Numbered from the stretch's first letter, positions 26,969 through 39,512 are shown. The stretch: DNA of 64,000 nucleotides from Sulfurimonas sediminis (GCF_014905115.1 NZ_CP041235.1:2256258-2320257), one strand, 5' to 3'. Made by a program: numbers and translations. Notes: generated by a model from the sequence alone, not told the origin.

Positions 26969-27037
26969 CTCGGAATCGGTACTTCAGTGCCGACTCATGC
27001 AACTTTTTCCAGCCCGTACTGAAGTACAGATTCTGAG
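26969..27037. repeat. Palindromic element downstream of purM
   Basis: Two 20-bp arms, the left one reading CTCGGAATCGGTACTTCAGT (26969-26988), pair with 27018-27037 with two mismatches around a 29-base spacer. It lies 31 bp after the purM stop, in a 270-bp gap between purM and the convergent fadL-like gene. No run of T follows, so it is not a classic terminator. The rest of the gap to 27207 is A-rich and shows no gene I can support. Confidence 0.5.
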
Positions 27038-27207
27038 AAGCCGTTGAGTTTAATGGAATTGAAGTTTTGCATTGGGTACTAATTCTCAAATATATACAAA
27101 CACATCAGAAAATAAGATTAAAAAAAGCCAAACATAGTAGAAGGAAAAAAGGAAAAAGAACCACCGCCAAAAGGCGATGTGAAAAAAGAATTATTAATTT
27201 TCTTTTT

Positions 27208-28461
27208 CTAGAAATTATAGTTAAGTTGTACACTTACACCATCTTGAGAGTGTTTTGTTGTAATATCTTGAGCTGCAAAGTTTTTATAAGTATTTGTTAC
27301 TTCAGGTGCATATGTATATGCTACATCTACTGATGCTTTATTACTTATATCATAAGAAGCACCAATTGCATAGTGAGATTCAACAATACCTGGAAAGCCA
27401 AGTAAATTAAATGTATTTACTGTACCTGGCTGTAGCCCAGCACTATTTGGAATATCAGTTGCAGGATTCACAACGGTTTTTTCACTGATAGGACTTGATG
27501 CATAATTATAACCTAAACGCACTGCCCAACCTTTTGTATTATACTCATAACCTAAAGCAATTACATTTTGATCATCCCATTCGAAATCTTTATACCCTTT
27601 CGCATCAGACCATTTAATTTGCTTATAATCAACAGCTACAGTATGCTCACCCATATTATAACTTGCACCAATACCAATCTCAGCTGGCGTAGAAAGCTTA
27701 TTATTGTTATATCCAGTTGCAGTGAAAGGGCTAACAACTGTATCAAATCCCTTATATTCCATATCAATTCTAGATTTATAAATTGCACCAAATGTAAAAC
27801 CAGACATAGTATAAGCTAAGCCTATATTGTAACCAAATTTTAAATCTTGAGCAACACCCATTCCGATTGTATCTCCCGCAGCATTTGGATCTAAAGGATT
27901 AGGACTACCTGGATACTCATAATTAATGTCCAAAGAACCATATTGTAAAATTGGTGTTACAGCTACACTAAAACCATTTGTAGTATATGCTAATGGTACA
28001 CCAAACTGCATCAATTGAAGATTAGTAACCATTTGCATTTGAGTGCCACCGGCTAATACAGAGTTAGCATCACGATAGTCAACACCCATACCTCCAGTTC
28101 CCCACATACCAATACCAACATAAAAATTATCATTAATCTTAGTTGCTAAAGAAACCTCTGGAATTACATTTAAATTAGCATCACTGTCAAATGATGAAGC
28201 ACCAAAACCAATATTATTTTCATTTTTTACATTTGGCATAAAAATTGTACCACCAAACGAAATCTCAGTCCCTTTCACAGAAGTAATTAAAGCAGGATTA
28301 GAAAGAGCAGATTCTGCACCATGACTTATACCAATACTCGTTCCTGCCATACCACGAGATTTTGCACCCGTACCGATTAATGTTGCACCATTTGTTGCAA
28401 ATGCAGAAGTTGCACCTAAAGCTAATGCAGCTACTACTGCTAATTTAATTGTTTTTTTCAT
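27208..28461 (-). CDS. FadL/OmpP1-family outer-membrane transporter
   Basis: The 417-residue protein starts with a signal peptide (MKKTIKLAVVAALALGATSAFA). It continues TNGATLIGTGAKSRGMAGTSIGISHGAESALSNPA, the N-terminal hatch signature of the FadL family (GTGAKSRGMAGT and NPA). A beta-barrel follows, ending in VQLNYNF with a terminal phenylalanine, the outer-membrane insertion signal. FadL proteins admit hydrophobic compounds such as long-chain fatty acids or hydrocarbons; the substrate here is not known. It is a single gene downstream of the rrn operon on the same strand, with its own -10 box at 28522-28527. Confidence 0.85.
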   Translation of the reverse strand: MKKTIKLAVVAALALGATSAFATNGATLIGTGAKSRGMAGTSIGISHGAESALSNPALITSVKGTEISFGGTIFMPNVKNENNIGFGASSFDSDANLNVIPEVSLATKINDNFYVGIGMWGTGGMGVDYRDANSVLAGGTQMQMVTNLQLMQFGVPLAYTTNGFSVAVTPILQYGSLDINYEYPGSPNPLDPNAAGDTIGMGVAQDLKFGYNIGLAYTMSGFTFGAIYKSRIDMEYKGFDTVVSPFTATGYNNNKLSTPAEIGIGASYNMGEHTVAVDYKQIKWSDAKGYKDFEWDDQNVIALGYEYNTKGWAVRLGYNYASSPISEKTVVNPATDIPNSAGLQPGTVNTFNLLGFPGIVESHYAIGASYDISNKASVDVAYTYAPEVTNTYKNFAAQDITTKHSQDGVSVQLNYNF

Positions 28462-28521
28462 TTTCTCTCCTTAAGAGTATGTCAAATTTTTGAGATAGCC
28501 AAAGCTATTTCGACTGAAAGT

Positions 28522-28527
28522 ATTATA
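28522..28527 (-). promoter_or_regulatory. -10 box for the FadL-type gene
   Basis: TATAAT on the minus strand lies about 60 bp before the start codon. No good -35 is seen, which is common for the extended -10 promoters of this phylum. The leader of about 54 bases holds a short hairpin around 28493-28510 (GATAGC paired with GCTATTTC-like sequence). Confidence 0.45.
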
Positions 28528-28887
28528 TGAGATAAAAAATTAATTGCATCTTAAGAAGAGAGACATAAGTATTATAAAAACTTATAGGTTTAATCATTAC
28601 AGTTCATTTTATAATAAAAATCACTGAGGAACATAATAAAAAATTATAAAAATGGAAGAAATAGAGAAAATATCAGCTGTATTAATAGTAAATATCACTA
28701 TAAGACAAAAAAGATAAAAATCTAGATATGTGATAAAAAAATAACAATGTGCATATTTGTAACATTTATATCACATATTAAAATATATAAGTATTGTACA
28801 AAAGAAATGTAAAAATAAAGTAAATAGAAATATACCGAAGAAAAATTTTATAAATTGATTAAAAATTTGATAGTTTTTGAAGTAAAA
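28528..28887. other. A+T-rich gap between fadL-like gene and 5S rRNA
   Basis: About 360 bp hold no open frame I can support. A perfect 10-bp inverted repeat, ATATGTGATA at 28726-28735 and TATCACATAT at 28769-28778, is the only clear structure. Its spacing of 33 bp is too wide for one CRP/FNR-type site. The rrn transcript probably ends near 28880, where the 5S flanking stem is followed by a T-run on the minus strand. Confidence 0.4.
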
Positions 28888-28895
28888 ATCTGATC
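28888..28895 (-). other. Pre-5S processing stem / probable rrn end
   Basis: ATCTGATC at 28888-28895 pairs with GATCAGAT at 29018-29025, closing a stem around 5S rRNA. On the minus strand the arm after 5S is followed by TTTTT, so the structure may both guide processing and end transcription of the operon. Confidence 0.5.
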
Positions 28896-28897
28896 AA

Positions 28898-29014
28898 CTA
28901 GGCAGCGACCTACATTCCCACAAGTGAAACCTGCAGTATTATCAGCGATGAGAGGCTTAGCTTCTGGGTTCGGAATGGGGGCCAGGCGTTTCCCTCTCTC
29001 TATAGCCACCTAGA
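28898..29014 (-). rRNA. rrf: 5S ribosomal RNA
   Basis: About 117 bases on the minus strand read from AGGTGGCTATAGAGAGAGGG at the 5-prime end, through the conserved loop with GGAAACGCCTGGC and CCGAACCCAGAAGC, to GTAGGTCGCTGCCTAG. The ends pair with each other as expected for helix I. It is the last gene of the 16S-tRNA-23S-5S operon. Exact ends are estimates within a few bases. Confidence 0.93.
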
Positions 29015-29270
29015 CAAGATCAGATATAAAGACATGAGTTACATGTATTTATATCTAATCTCATAAGGATCAGTTGAGTGAGTAATGAGTAAAAACTCAT
29101 TAAGTTAAAATTGGTAAAATCAACAACAGTTAAATTAAATAACCTGACAAATCTTTCTCTTATTTAATGTGTTTATTAATCTGCTTCGTAAGAAGCTAGC
29201 TTTAGTCGCCTCAGCGGCGCAAGCGAGTAAAAGGGACAAGTTCCTTTTACGGACTAACAAATATATACAC

Positions 29271-29286
29271 TAAATAAGGTAGTGAA
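29271..29286 (-). other. Pre-23S processing stem, 3-prime arm
   Basis: TAAATAAGGTAGTGAA at 29271-29286 is the exact reverse complement of 32338-32353. The two arms flank the 23S gene, so the transcript can form a long stem that RNase III would cut (rnc lies in this same window). The 23S-5S spacer (29026-29306) also holds a perfect 8-bp hairpin (GTAAAAGG with CCTTTTAC near 29227-29250) and no tRNA. Confidence 0.75.
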
Positions 29287-29306
29287 GCAATTGTGTTCAC
29301 TTAAGA

Positions 29307-32208
<2,902 letters not shown>

Positions 32209-32535
32209 ATTAGCACGCAATCTGAACAAAGTCCAGATTACTACGTTAGACACTAGGTCACTAAAGTACAAAAAAGCTTTCGGCTTTTTCATAAAAAAGT
32301 TCTCTAATCTCCAACTAACTAATTATTCTATGTTGCGTTCACTACCTTATTTAATGTACTAATACACTAAACAAGATGAATGATCTGTTATTGTAGTTAT
32401 TTAATTTATAATAAATCTCTTTATTATAGTTGTTGACTTTAACAATTGTAATTTAATGAACAAGACTAATATAAATAAAAGTCTAATTTAAATTCTAAAC
32501 ACTTAGAACTTAAATTAAATTTTTACTTTTAGTAA
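32209..32535 (-). other. 23S-tRNA spacer
   Basis: About 325 bp of A+T-rich spacer contain the 5-prime arm of the pre-23S stem (32338-32353) and a short hairpin near 32268-32292. The hairpin is an AAAAAGC arm paired with GCTTTTT around a TTCG-like loop. I find no tRNA-Ala here, although many bacterial rrn spacers have tRNA-Ile plus tRNA-Ala. Confidence 0.6.
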
Positions 32536-32612
32536 TGGTGGGCCTAGGAGGACTTGAACCTCCGACCTCACCCTTATCAGGGGTGCACTCTAACCAGCTG
32601 AGCTATAGGCCC
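32536..32612 (-). tRNA. tRNA-Ile (GAT anticodon)
   Basis: On the minus strand the 77-base gene reads GGGCCTATAGCTCAGCTGGT, and so on, with anticodon loop CTGATAAG (anticodon GAT), a T-arm with GGTTCAAGTCC, and an encoded CCA end. The acceptor stem GGGCCTA pairs with TAGGCCC. Its place between 16S and 23S is standard. Confidence 0.96.
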
Positions 32613-32633
32613 GGATAAGTAATATAATACACA

Positions 32634-32659
32634 GATCACTGAAAACTAAGCAAGTAAGA
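32634..32659 (-). other. Pre-16S processing stem, 3-prime arm
   Basis: The 26-bp arm at 32634-32659 (containing GAAAACTAAGCAAGTAAGA) is complementary to 34625-34650 with one mismatch. The two arms flank 16S rRNA and would form the long stem cut by RNase III. The near-perfect match over 26 bp makes this a clear case. Confidence 0.8.
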
Positions 32660-32743
32660 CTTAGAAGATGACCAATAAACTATTTCTCTTGTGAGATTTT
32701 CTTGTGTTGAGCCAATCAAACGAATGATTGCTCTTTACTCTAG

Positions 32744-34264
<1,521 letters not shown>

Positions 34265-34725
34265 TGGTCGGTGTCGGAAGTAATTCCGTCACCTACGCTA
34301 ACGCTTGGTTTCGCTCAGCGCGAGGCTCGAAGCACTGCTGCTTCTTGTCTTTTGCTTATTGAACTCTACTTTACTATTAACTTTTATGAAAAGATAAATA
34401 AATTTAATTACTGATCTTTTGCCCAAGATTATTAAATCATTGGCTTTGTTATTTTAAGTCTTAATAAAACTGCTTAAGGTCTTATTACTAGACTGTATAG
34501 TTATCTATTACTATTAAGGGAACCATTCAGGTAAACCTGTATGGATTTCAAAATAGAATAGACGGTTGTTGTTTATTAGTTATTTCTAAGTAATTTATCT
34601 CTTTAACTCTAAAGTTAAAAAGTCTCTTACTTGCTTAGTTTTCAATGATCTCAAACATATTCAGCGGCTTCAACTCGAAGTCTCTTTAGGCCTTTTAAAC
34701 AAGGTCTCTCTGTTTGTGGATGGGA
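34265..34725 (-). other. rrn leader region
   Basis: About 460 bp lie between the rrn promoter and 16S. They hold the 5-prime arm of the pre-16S stem (34625-34650) and otherwise A+T-rich leader. No protein gene is supported; frames that read into this stretch come from the 16S end. Confidence 0.7.
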
Positions 34726-34754
34726 ATTATAGGAGATTTTGACTTTAATGTCAA
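34726..34754 (-). promoter_or_regulatory. Consensus sigma-70 promoter of the rrn operon
   Basis: On the minus strand -35 TTGACA (34749-34754) and -10 TATAAT (34726-34731) both match consensus fully and are exactly 17 bp apart. An A/T-rich stretch upstream (34755-34790) resembles an UP element. Transcription would start near 34719 and run through 16S, tRNA-Ile, 23S and 5S. This is the strongest promoter seen in the window. Confidence 0.88.
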
Positions 34755-34959
34755 TAGTATTTGAGAGAAATTTTAAATTTCTTTTGGGTCTGTTTCGTTT
34801 AGAATTAGTTTTGCTTATTTTAGTATAGTTTGTTCACTGATATATATTATAGTGTAAGCATTCTTCTTCTCTTATGTTGCCTTCCATTAACTTTTTATCT
34901 ATAGAATTCACTAAAATAAAAAAATATCTTATGGATAGATATTGAAAAAGGAAAAAATT

Positions 34960-35658
34960 ATGGGACTATATGATCGTGATTACGCAAGAGGTAATACTTA
35001 TGCTTCACATGTAGAGAGTCGCAGCGAAGCGCAGATAGTCTCTTTTGTAAAAGAGACATATAAGCTTTTCGCTGCATCAATGCTTGCAGGAGCTGCTGGA
35101 GCTTATGTAGGTGTGCCTTTGGCTGCAAGTATTTCAGGTTTGATCTGGCCGCTCTTCTTTTTGGAAATCGGTCTTTTAATCGGGTTACAGTTTGTAAAAA
35201 ACAAACCAGGTATCAATCTGCTTGTAATGTTTGCTTTTGTCTTTGTGACAGGACTTACAACAGCACCGTTATTGGCTTATACACTTGGAATGAACGGTGG
35301 TGGCGCAATAGTCGGTAATGCTTTTGCAATGACAGCTGTAGTATTTGGTGCAATGAGCTTTTTTGCTATAAAAAGCACAAAGGATTTTACAGGATACGGA
35401 AAACCTTTAATGATTGCTCTTTTTGTAATCATCGGATTTTCAATAATAAACATATTTCTTGGTAATCCGATGTTTCAAATTATCATTGCCGGAGCAGTAG
35501 TCATACTCTTTAGCATTCTGGTAATTTATGATACGCAAAATATTATGAAAGGAGCGTACCAAACTCCTATTGACGGTGCCATTGCACTCTATTTAGACTT
35601 TTTAAATATCTTTATAGCACTGTTACAACTTTTTGGTATCTTTGGAAATGAAGACTAA
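34960..35658 (+). CDS. Bax inhibitor-1/YccA-family membrane protein
   Basis: The protein of about 232 residues has a soluble N terminus (MGLYDRDYARGNTYASHVESRSEAQIVSFVKETYKLFAASM) and seven membrane helices. It ends QTPIDGAIALYLDFLNIFIALLQLFGIFG, the family signature (PF01027). Members form pH-sensitive calcium leak channels in some bacteria, and YccA restrains FtsH in E. coli; which applies here is unknown. The ATG at 34960 is preferred over an in-frame TTG at 34942 because AAGGA sits directly upstream. The downstream thiD2 start lies inside its last codons. Confidence 0.9.
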   Translation: MGLYDRDYARGNTYASHVESRSEAQIVSFVKETYKLFAASMLAGAAGAYVGVPLAASISGLIWPLFFLEIGLLIGLQFVKNKPGINLLVMFAFVFVTGLTTAPLLAYTLGMNGGGAIVGNAFAMTAVVFGAMSFFAIKSTKDFTGYGKPLMIALFVIIGFSIINIFLGNPMFQIIIAGAVVILFSILVIYDTQNIMKGAYQTPIDGAIALYLDFLNIFIALLQLFGIFGNED

Positions 35659-36055
35659 CTCTCTTTCACCCGAACTTTTTCGGGTGATTGATGCCAACAT
35701 AAACCGCCTCAAAGAAGGCATACGCGTTGTTGAAGATATACTTCGATATAAAGACAACAACAAAGAACTCTCCTCCAGACTCAAATCACTCCGACACAAA
35801 GCACAGATTCAAGAAACAAAAGAGCTGCTTAAAAACAGAGACAGCATAAATGATGTCTTGCGACCCTCTACAAAAAGTGAACAAAACCGTTCTTCACTTG
35901 AAGATATTCTGACTGCCAACTTTAAACGTGCGCAGGAATCTGCCAGGGTTTTAGAAGAGTTGTTTAAGCTAGACAACATAGACTACAGTGAAAATTTTAA
36001 AACTCTGCGTTATGAACTCTATACTTTAGAAAAAGAAGTTCTGCTCAATAGATAA
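35648..36055 (+). CDS. Stand-alone ThiD2 domain protein
   Basis: The 135-residue protein matches the ThiD2 domain that is often fused to the N terminus of thiamine-phosphate synthase: FRVIDANINRLKEGIRVVEDILRY, then LKSLRHKAQIQE, ANFKRAQESARVLEELFKL and FKTLRYELYTLEKEVL. It is all-helical and has no TIM-barrel part, so it does not make thiamine phosphate itself. In fused forms the domain is thought to phosphorylate HMP-phosphate. The chosen ATG at 35648 overlaps the upstream gene by 11 bp. An in-frame TTG at 35633 is possible but less likely. Its 3-prime end overlaps the convergent methyltransferase gene by 11 bp. Confidence 0.78.
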   Translation: MKTNSLSPELFRVIDANINRLKEGIRVVEDILRYKDNNKELSSRLKSLRHKAQIQETKELLKNRDSINDVLRPSTKSEQNRSSLEDILTANFKRAQESARVLEELFKLDNIDYSENFKTLRYELYTLEKEVLLNR

Positions 36056-36725
36056 AGGCTACTTCAAACTCCAAATAGCTTAGGGGATACTCCTGCATCA
36101 GTTTTTTCATCTCTTTGTAGCTTAAAACATTGCGGGAGGCACTGACTCCGCTCTTTTTTATATAACGGAACATATCTCTCACATTATCAAAGTCCAGCTT
36201 ATACCGTACTACTTCAAATCGGGCATTAAAATACTTTCTTTGCAGAGACTCAAGTTTACATGTATCTATAAGCAGTGGTTCCAATCCTGCTGTTACATGT
36301 AAGGTTTTAAATGTATTTGCCGTAAAAACTGCGAGTGCAACAGGGGTATGAAAAGCTTGCAGTTGTTGGAATGTTTTTTCCATATCATCTGCCCATTGCA
36401 ATGCCGAAGCAGAGAAAATATAATCAAAATTGTATTCTCTGAGCATTTCAAAAAGATTTACATCATTAAAGTTTCCGTAAATGCACTCTATCTTTTGAGA
36501 CTTTGGATGCAATTCCAACATTCCCGGAGCAAAATCAACCGCCATCAGTTTATCATACTGCCAATTTATTTTTCTTGCCAAAGTGCCGCTTCCGCAACCA
36601 AGGTCCAAAATATTTTTTGGTTGTGAGGTGATCAGAGAGAGGAGTTTATCCGCCACTTTTTGCTGAATAACATTATAGGAACCATAATGCATTGCATACT
36701 TGGAAAATTCAGAACTTATCTTCAT
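36045..36725 (-). CDS. BioC-like SAM-dependent methyltransferase
   Basis: The 226-residue protein has the SAM-binding motif ILDLGCGSGTLARKI near residue 40 and a second acidic motif, LMAVDFAPGML. Its opening, FSKYAMHYGSYNVIQQKVADKLL, is characteristic of BioC. The later FDYIFSASALQWADDMEKTFQQL also fits BioC, which methylates malonyl-ACP at the start of biotin synthesis. It is somewhat shorter than E. coli BioC (251). No other biotin gene is in the window. It precedes znuB by 10 bp spacing on the same strand and may be read with znuABC. Confidence 0.78.
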   Translation of the reverse strand: MKISSEFSKYAMHYGSYNVIQQKVADKLLSLITSQPKNILDLGCGSGTLARKINWQYDKLMAVDFAPGMLELHPKSQKIECIYGNFNDVNLFEMLREYNFDYIFSASALQWADDMEKTFQQLQAFHTPVALAVFTANTFKTLHVTAGLEPLLIDTCKLESLQRKYFNARFEVVRYKLDFDNVRDMFRYIKKSGVSASRNVLSYKEMKKLMQEYPLSYLEFEVAFIY

Positions 36726-36735
36726 CTGTTCTCTA

Positions 36736-37533
36736 TCATTTCTTGTTTATTATCAGTGAAACAATAAAAATAACTATAATTGAGAGTACTATAGTAGCCC
36801 CGGAAGGTAAAGAATAGTAGTAGGAAAGACTCATCCCAAATATAACACTGAAAAGGGCAAAAAAGAGTGAAATAAGCATTGTACTTCTAAAGCCCACTCT
36901 GTACTGCAAGGCAGCAACAGTCGGAATCACCATCAAAGCTCCGATAAGCAGACTTCCCACAACCCGAATCGAAAGTGCAATAATAACAGCCACTACGGTA
37001 ACAAGTAAAAAGTTTAAAAACTTTACTTTGATACCGCTTGTTTGAGCCACTTCTTCGTCATAAGCAATAAAATAAAGTTCTTTTGAAAAAAGCAGTAAAA
37101 AGAGTAAAGAGAGACTCCCCACCGTGACTATTGTCATTACATCCTCATTTGTCACCGATAAAATAGAACCAAACAGATAAGAAAAAAGAGAGTTGTTAAA
37201 AGCACCGCCCAAAGAGACAATAATCACAGCAATTGCCAGTGAACCTGAAAGGATTATAGCCAATATGGCGTCGCTGTAAAGTGAAAATGCACTTCGCAGA
37301 TATTCTATCAACCATGCCGAAGCAATCGCAACACCAACAGCAACCCATAAAGGATTATATCCTGCCACAAGTCCTACAGCAACCCCGACAAGCGCCGAAT
37401 GTGCCAGAGTCTCGCTCATAAGAGAGTAACGGCGAAGCACTACAAAATTTCCGCTTACAGAAGCCAGCACGGCTATAAAAAGTCCTGCAACAAAGGCTCT
37501 TTGCATAAAATCATATTCAAACATTTCAAACAT
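36736..37533 (-). CDS. znuB: Zinc/manganese ABC transporter permease
   Basis: This 265-residue membrane protein of the ABC-3 family has about eight helices. Its motifs are YDFMQRAFVAGLFIAVLASVSGNFVVLRRYSLMSETLAHSALVGVAVG at the N terminus and VKFLNFLLVTVVAVIIALSIRVVGSLLIGALMVIPTVAAL in the middle. It forms the inner-membrane channel with the ATPase ZnuC and the binding protein ZnuA encoded directly upstream. The metal cannot be read from the permease, but the His-rich ZnuA favours zinc. Confidence 0.92.
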   Translation of the reverse strand: MFEMFEYDFMQRAFVAGLFIAVLASVSGNFVVLRRYSLMSETLAHSALVGVAVGLVAGYNPLWVAVGVAIASAWLIEYLRSAFSLYSDAILAIILSGSLAIAVIIVSLGGAFNNSLFSYLFGSILSVTNEDVMTIVTVGSLSLLFLLLFSKELYFIAYDEEVAQTSGIKVKFLNFLLVTVVAVIIALSIRVVGSLLIGALMVIPTVAALQYRVGFRSTMLISLFFALFSVIFGMSLSYYYSLPSGATIVLSIIVIFIVSLIINKK

Positions 37534-37541
37534 AGGAATCC

Positions 37542-38312
37542 TTAATGCTCATGCTTATGGTGATGAAGTGCATGAGCATCTATGCCGTACAAATCACTCA
37601 CCTCTTCACAAGAAAGCATCTTTTTTGGGTCATTACAAATTGTCGCTTTTTGGTTTATCGTGAATAAACGTCCGATATCATCAGCTATAACACCGATATC
37701 ATGCGTGATAAACAAAATGGTTATCTTTTCTTCTTTATTCAACTTTGCCAACAATGTGTAAAATCTTTGCTGAGACACCATATCTACACCGGTATTTGGT
37801 TCGTCAAGAATCAGAATTTTTGGGCAAGAGGCCAGAGCTCTTGCTATCATGACCCGTTGACGCTGACCACCCGAGAGTGTACCAACCATTTTATCTCTTA
37901 AATTAAGAATATCCATTTTTATCATGGCATCTTCTACCATCTCTTTATCTTCTCTGCTGATGCCGGCCAGTATTCCTCTTTTTGCGATACGTCCCATTTT
38001 TACAATATCTTCAACAGTCGCCGGAAAGTTTTCGTCTACGAGCGTTGCGCGCTGTGGCACATAGCCTATTTTATACCACTCTTTAAACTCTTTTAGCTTT
38101 TTGCCAAATATCCTGATTTCCCCGGATGTAGGCTGTTCGAGCCCAAGCAGCATACGAATAAGTGTTGTTTTTCCACCACCGTTTGGTCCGATAATGGCGA
38201 TGTATTCTCCCTCGAAAATTTCAAAGGAAATATCCTGGAGGATTGTCTGCCCACGAACAATAAAATTAAGCTTTTTTACATCAAAGATGGGAACTTTGAA
38301 TTTCATCTGCAC
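37542..38312 (-). CDS. znuC: Zinc/manganese ABC transporter ATP-binding protein
   Basis: The 256-residue ATPase has Walker A GPNGGGKTTLIRMLLG (about 44-59), the ABC signature LSGGQRQRVMIARAL (about 146-160), Walker B KILILDEPNTGVD and the H-loop FITHDIG. It ends in a His-rich tail (DAHALHHHKHEH) that may bind metal. The GTG at 38312 is taken as start because AAAGG lies 7 bases before it; an ATG two codons later is the alternative. It overlaps znuA by 10 bp. Confidence 0.92.
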   Translation of the reverse strand: MQMKFKVPIFDVKKLNFIVRGQTILQDISFEIFEGEYIAIIGPNGGGKTTLIRMLLGLEQPTSGEIRIFGKKLKEFKEWYKIGYVPQRATLVDENFPATVEDIVKMGRIAKRGILAGISREDKEMVEDAMIKMDILNLRDKMVGTLSGGQRQRVMIARALASCPKILILDEPNTGVDMVSQQRFYTLLAKLNKEEKITILFITHDIGVIADDIGRLFTINQKATICNDPKKMLSCEEVSDLYGIDAHALHHHKHEH

Positions 38313-39238
38313 ATAAGCGCCTTTGAAAGTTTTTTAAGATTTTTTTGCATAATTGTCCGGTATGTCATACCCGCCTTGGCTTCATCTGCTGTGATATTGC
38401 CCAAAGGCTGAAAAACATCAACAGTGATATTGGCGTCCTTTGCTATTGTTTTGGTTACCTTGTCATTTACAAAATTTTCATAAAAAATTGTCTGTATGCC
38501 TTTTTTGCGTATATCCTGAAAAACTCTTTTCATTGCTTTGGCACTCGGCTGGGCTTCAGGAGAGAGTCCCGTCAATGATTCCACTCCAAATCCGTACCTG
38601 TCTGCAACATAGCCAAGAGCATTATGTGTAACAACAACACTTTTTTGCCTACAGTTTGCAAGTCTTTGTTTGTATTCCTGCTCAAGTCCATCCAACATCT
38701 TTATATAACTGTCTCTGTTTTTGATGTAAAATTCTTTATATTGAGGCTGCAGTGCAATAAGCTCTTTTGTTATTACTTTTGCGGCTTTTTTCATATTGTC
38801 AAAATCAAGCCAGTAGTGAGGGTCTACGCCTTCATGATGGTGATGCCCGGCATGTTCCTCTTCTTCGTTTTCATCCGTATCTGCAAGTTCCCGTAATTTT
38901 ACATACCTGCTGATATTTACAGCTTTTTGTTTAAATGCAAATCCGTGCACCCATGGTTCCAATCCCGCGCCGCTGTAAAAAACCAAGGCACTTTTTTCTA
39001 TATTGCCCATAAGCTTGGGAGTTGGCTCAAAACTGTGAGGGTCAACACCAAAAGGCAAAATATTAACGACATCAAGAGTATCACCTGCAATATGCTTTGC
39101 AATGTCATAAAGGGCAAATGTGGTTACCCCGACTATCGGTTTTGTATTTGTTTGAGGTTTTTTTTCATTTTCTATAACAAGAAACAGACTTGCCATAAGC
39201 AAAATAAGAATCAATGCAATAATTTTTATATTTTTCAC
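38303..39238 (-). CDS. znuA: Zinc ABC transporter substrate-binding protein
   Basis: This 311-residue periplasmic protein has an N-terminal hydrophobic anchor or signal (about 4-22) and the cluster A-I binding-protein fold. Metal ligands are visible in PFGVDPHSFEPTP, GVDPHYWLDFDNM, VVTHNALGYVADRYGF and NITADEAKAGM. An acidic and His-rich loop (ENEEEEHAGHHHHEG, about 123-137), typical of zinc-specific members, precedes the second ligand. The start is GTG with a GA-rich site upstream. It is the first gene of znuABC, and a palindromic mobile element lies 36 bp upstream. A Zur-type operator is not evident to me. Confidence 0.92.
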   Translation of the reverse strand: MKNIKIIALILILLMASLFLVIENEKKPQTNTKPIVGVTTFALYDIAKHIAGDTLDVVNILPFGVDPHSFEPTPKLMGNIEKSALVFYSGAGLEPWVHGFAFKQKAVNISRYVKLRELADTDENEEEEHAGHHHHEGVDPHYWLDFDNMKKAAKVITKELIALQPQYKEFYIKNRDSYIKMLDGLEQEYKQRLANCRQKSVVVTHNALGYVADRYGFGVESLTGLSPEAQPSAKAMKRVFQDIRKKGIQTIFYENFVNDKVTKTIAKDANITVDVFQPLGNITADEAKAGMTYRTIMQKNLKKLSKALMCR

Positions 39239-39274
39239 TGCCCACCCTTCGAAATAATTTTTATTTAATAATTA

Positions 39275-39454
39275 GACTTCTTGCAAAACCCAGATATACC
39301 TCAGAGGGTAAACAAGTAGTAACCTAGCACAAAAAGAAGAGCTTTACTCTGCGTTAGATAACCCCAACCGTAGCTACAGCTACGCTTGAGAACATCTGCC
39401 TTGATTAAAACTCTTCTTTTTGTGCTGAGGCATATCTGGGTTTTGCAAGAAGTC
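39275..39454. mobile_element. TA-flanked palindromic element (MITE-like), copy 1
   Basis: This is a 180-bp element with 30-bp terminal inverted repeats beginning GACTTCTTGCAAAACCC, flanked on each side by the dinucleotide TA. Inside, a second pair (GCACAAAAAGAAGAG with CTCTTCTTTTTGTGC) and a central hairpin (GTAGC-TACA-GCTAC) make the whole unit fold on itself. It has no open frame, so any mobility must depend on a transposase elsewhere. TA flanks point to the IS630/Tc1-mariner type. A second copy in the opposite orientation is at 53348-53613. It fills most of the 300-bp gap between znuA and secG. Confidence 0.75.
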
Positions 39455-39483
39455 TATTGTAATTATACCCTCTTTTTTAGAGT

Positions 39484-39512
39484 TTGATAATATAAGGTTT
39501 TTTAGATATAAT
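39484..39512 (+). promoter_or_regulatory. Promoter of secG-frr-pyrE
   Basis: TTGATA (39484-39489) and TATAAT (39507-39512) are 17 bp apart and lie 28 bp before the secG start, so the leader is about 20 bases. It starts 30 bp after the palindromic element, which therefore has not split this promoter. Confidence 0.75.

Noticed and set aside
27067..27333. 88-codon frame in the purM-fadL gap
   Set aside because: It is Lys/Arg-rich from A-rich DNA, runs into the antisense of the FadL-type gene, and lacks a ribosome site.
28726..28778. CRP/FNR-type site before the FadL-type gene
   Set aside because: The half-sites resemble TGTGA-type boxes but are 33 bp apart, too wide for one dimer, and lie about 200 bp upstream of the -10 box.
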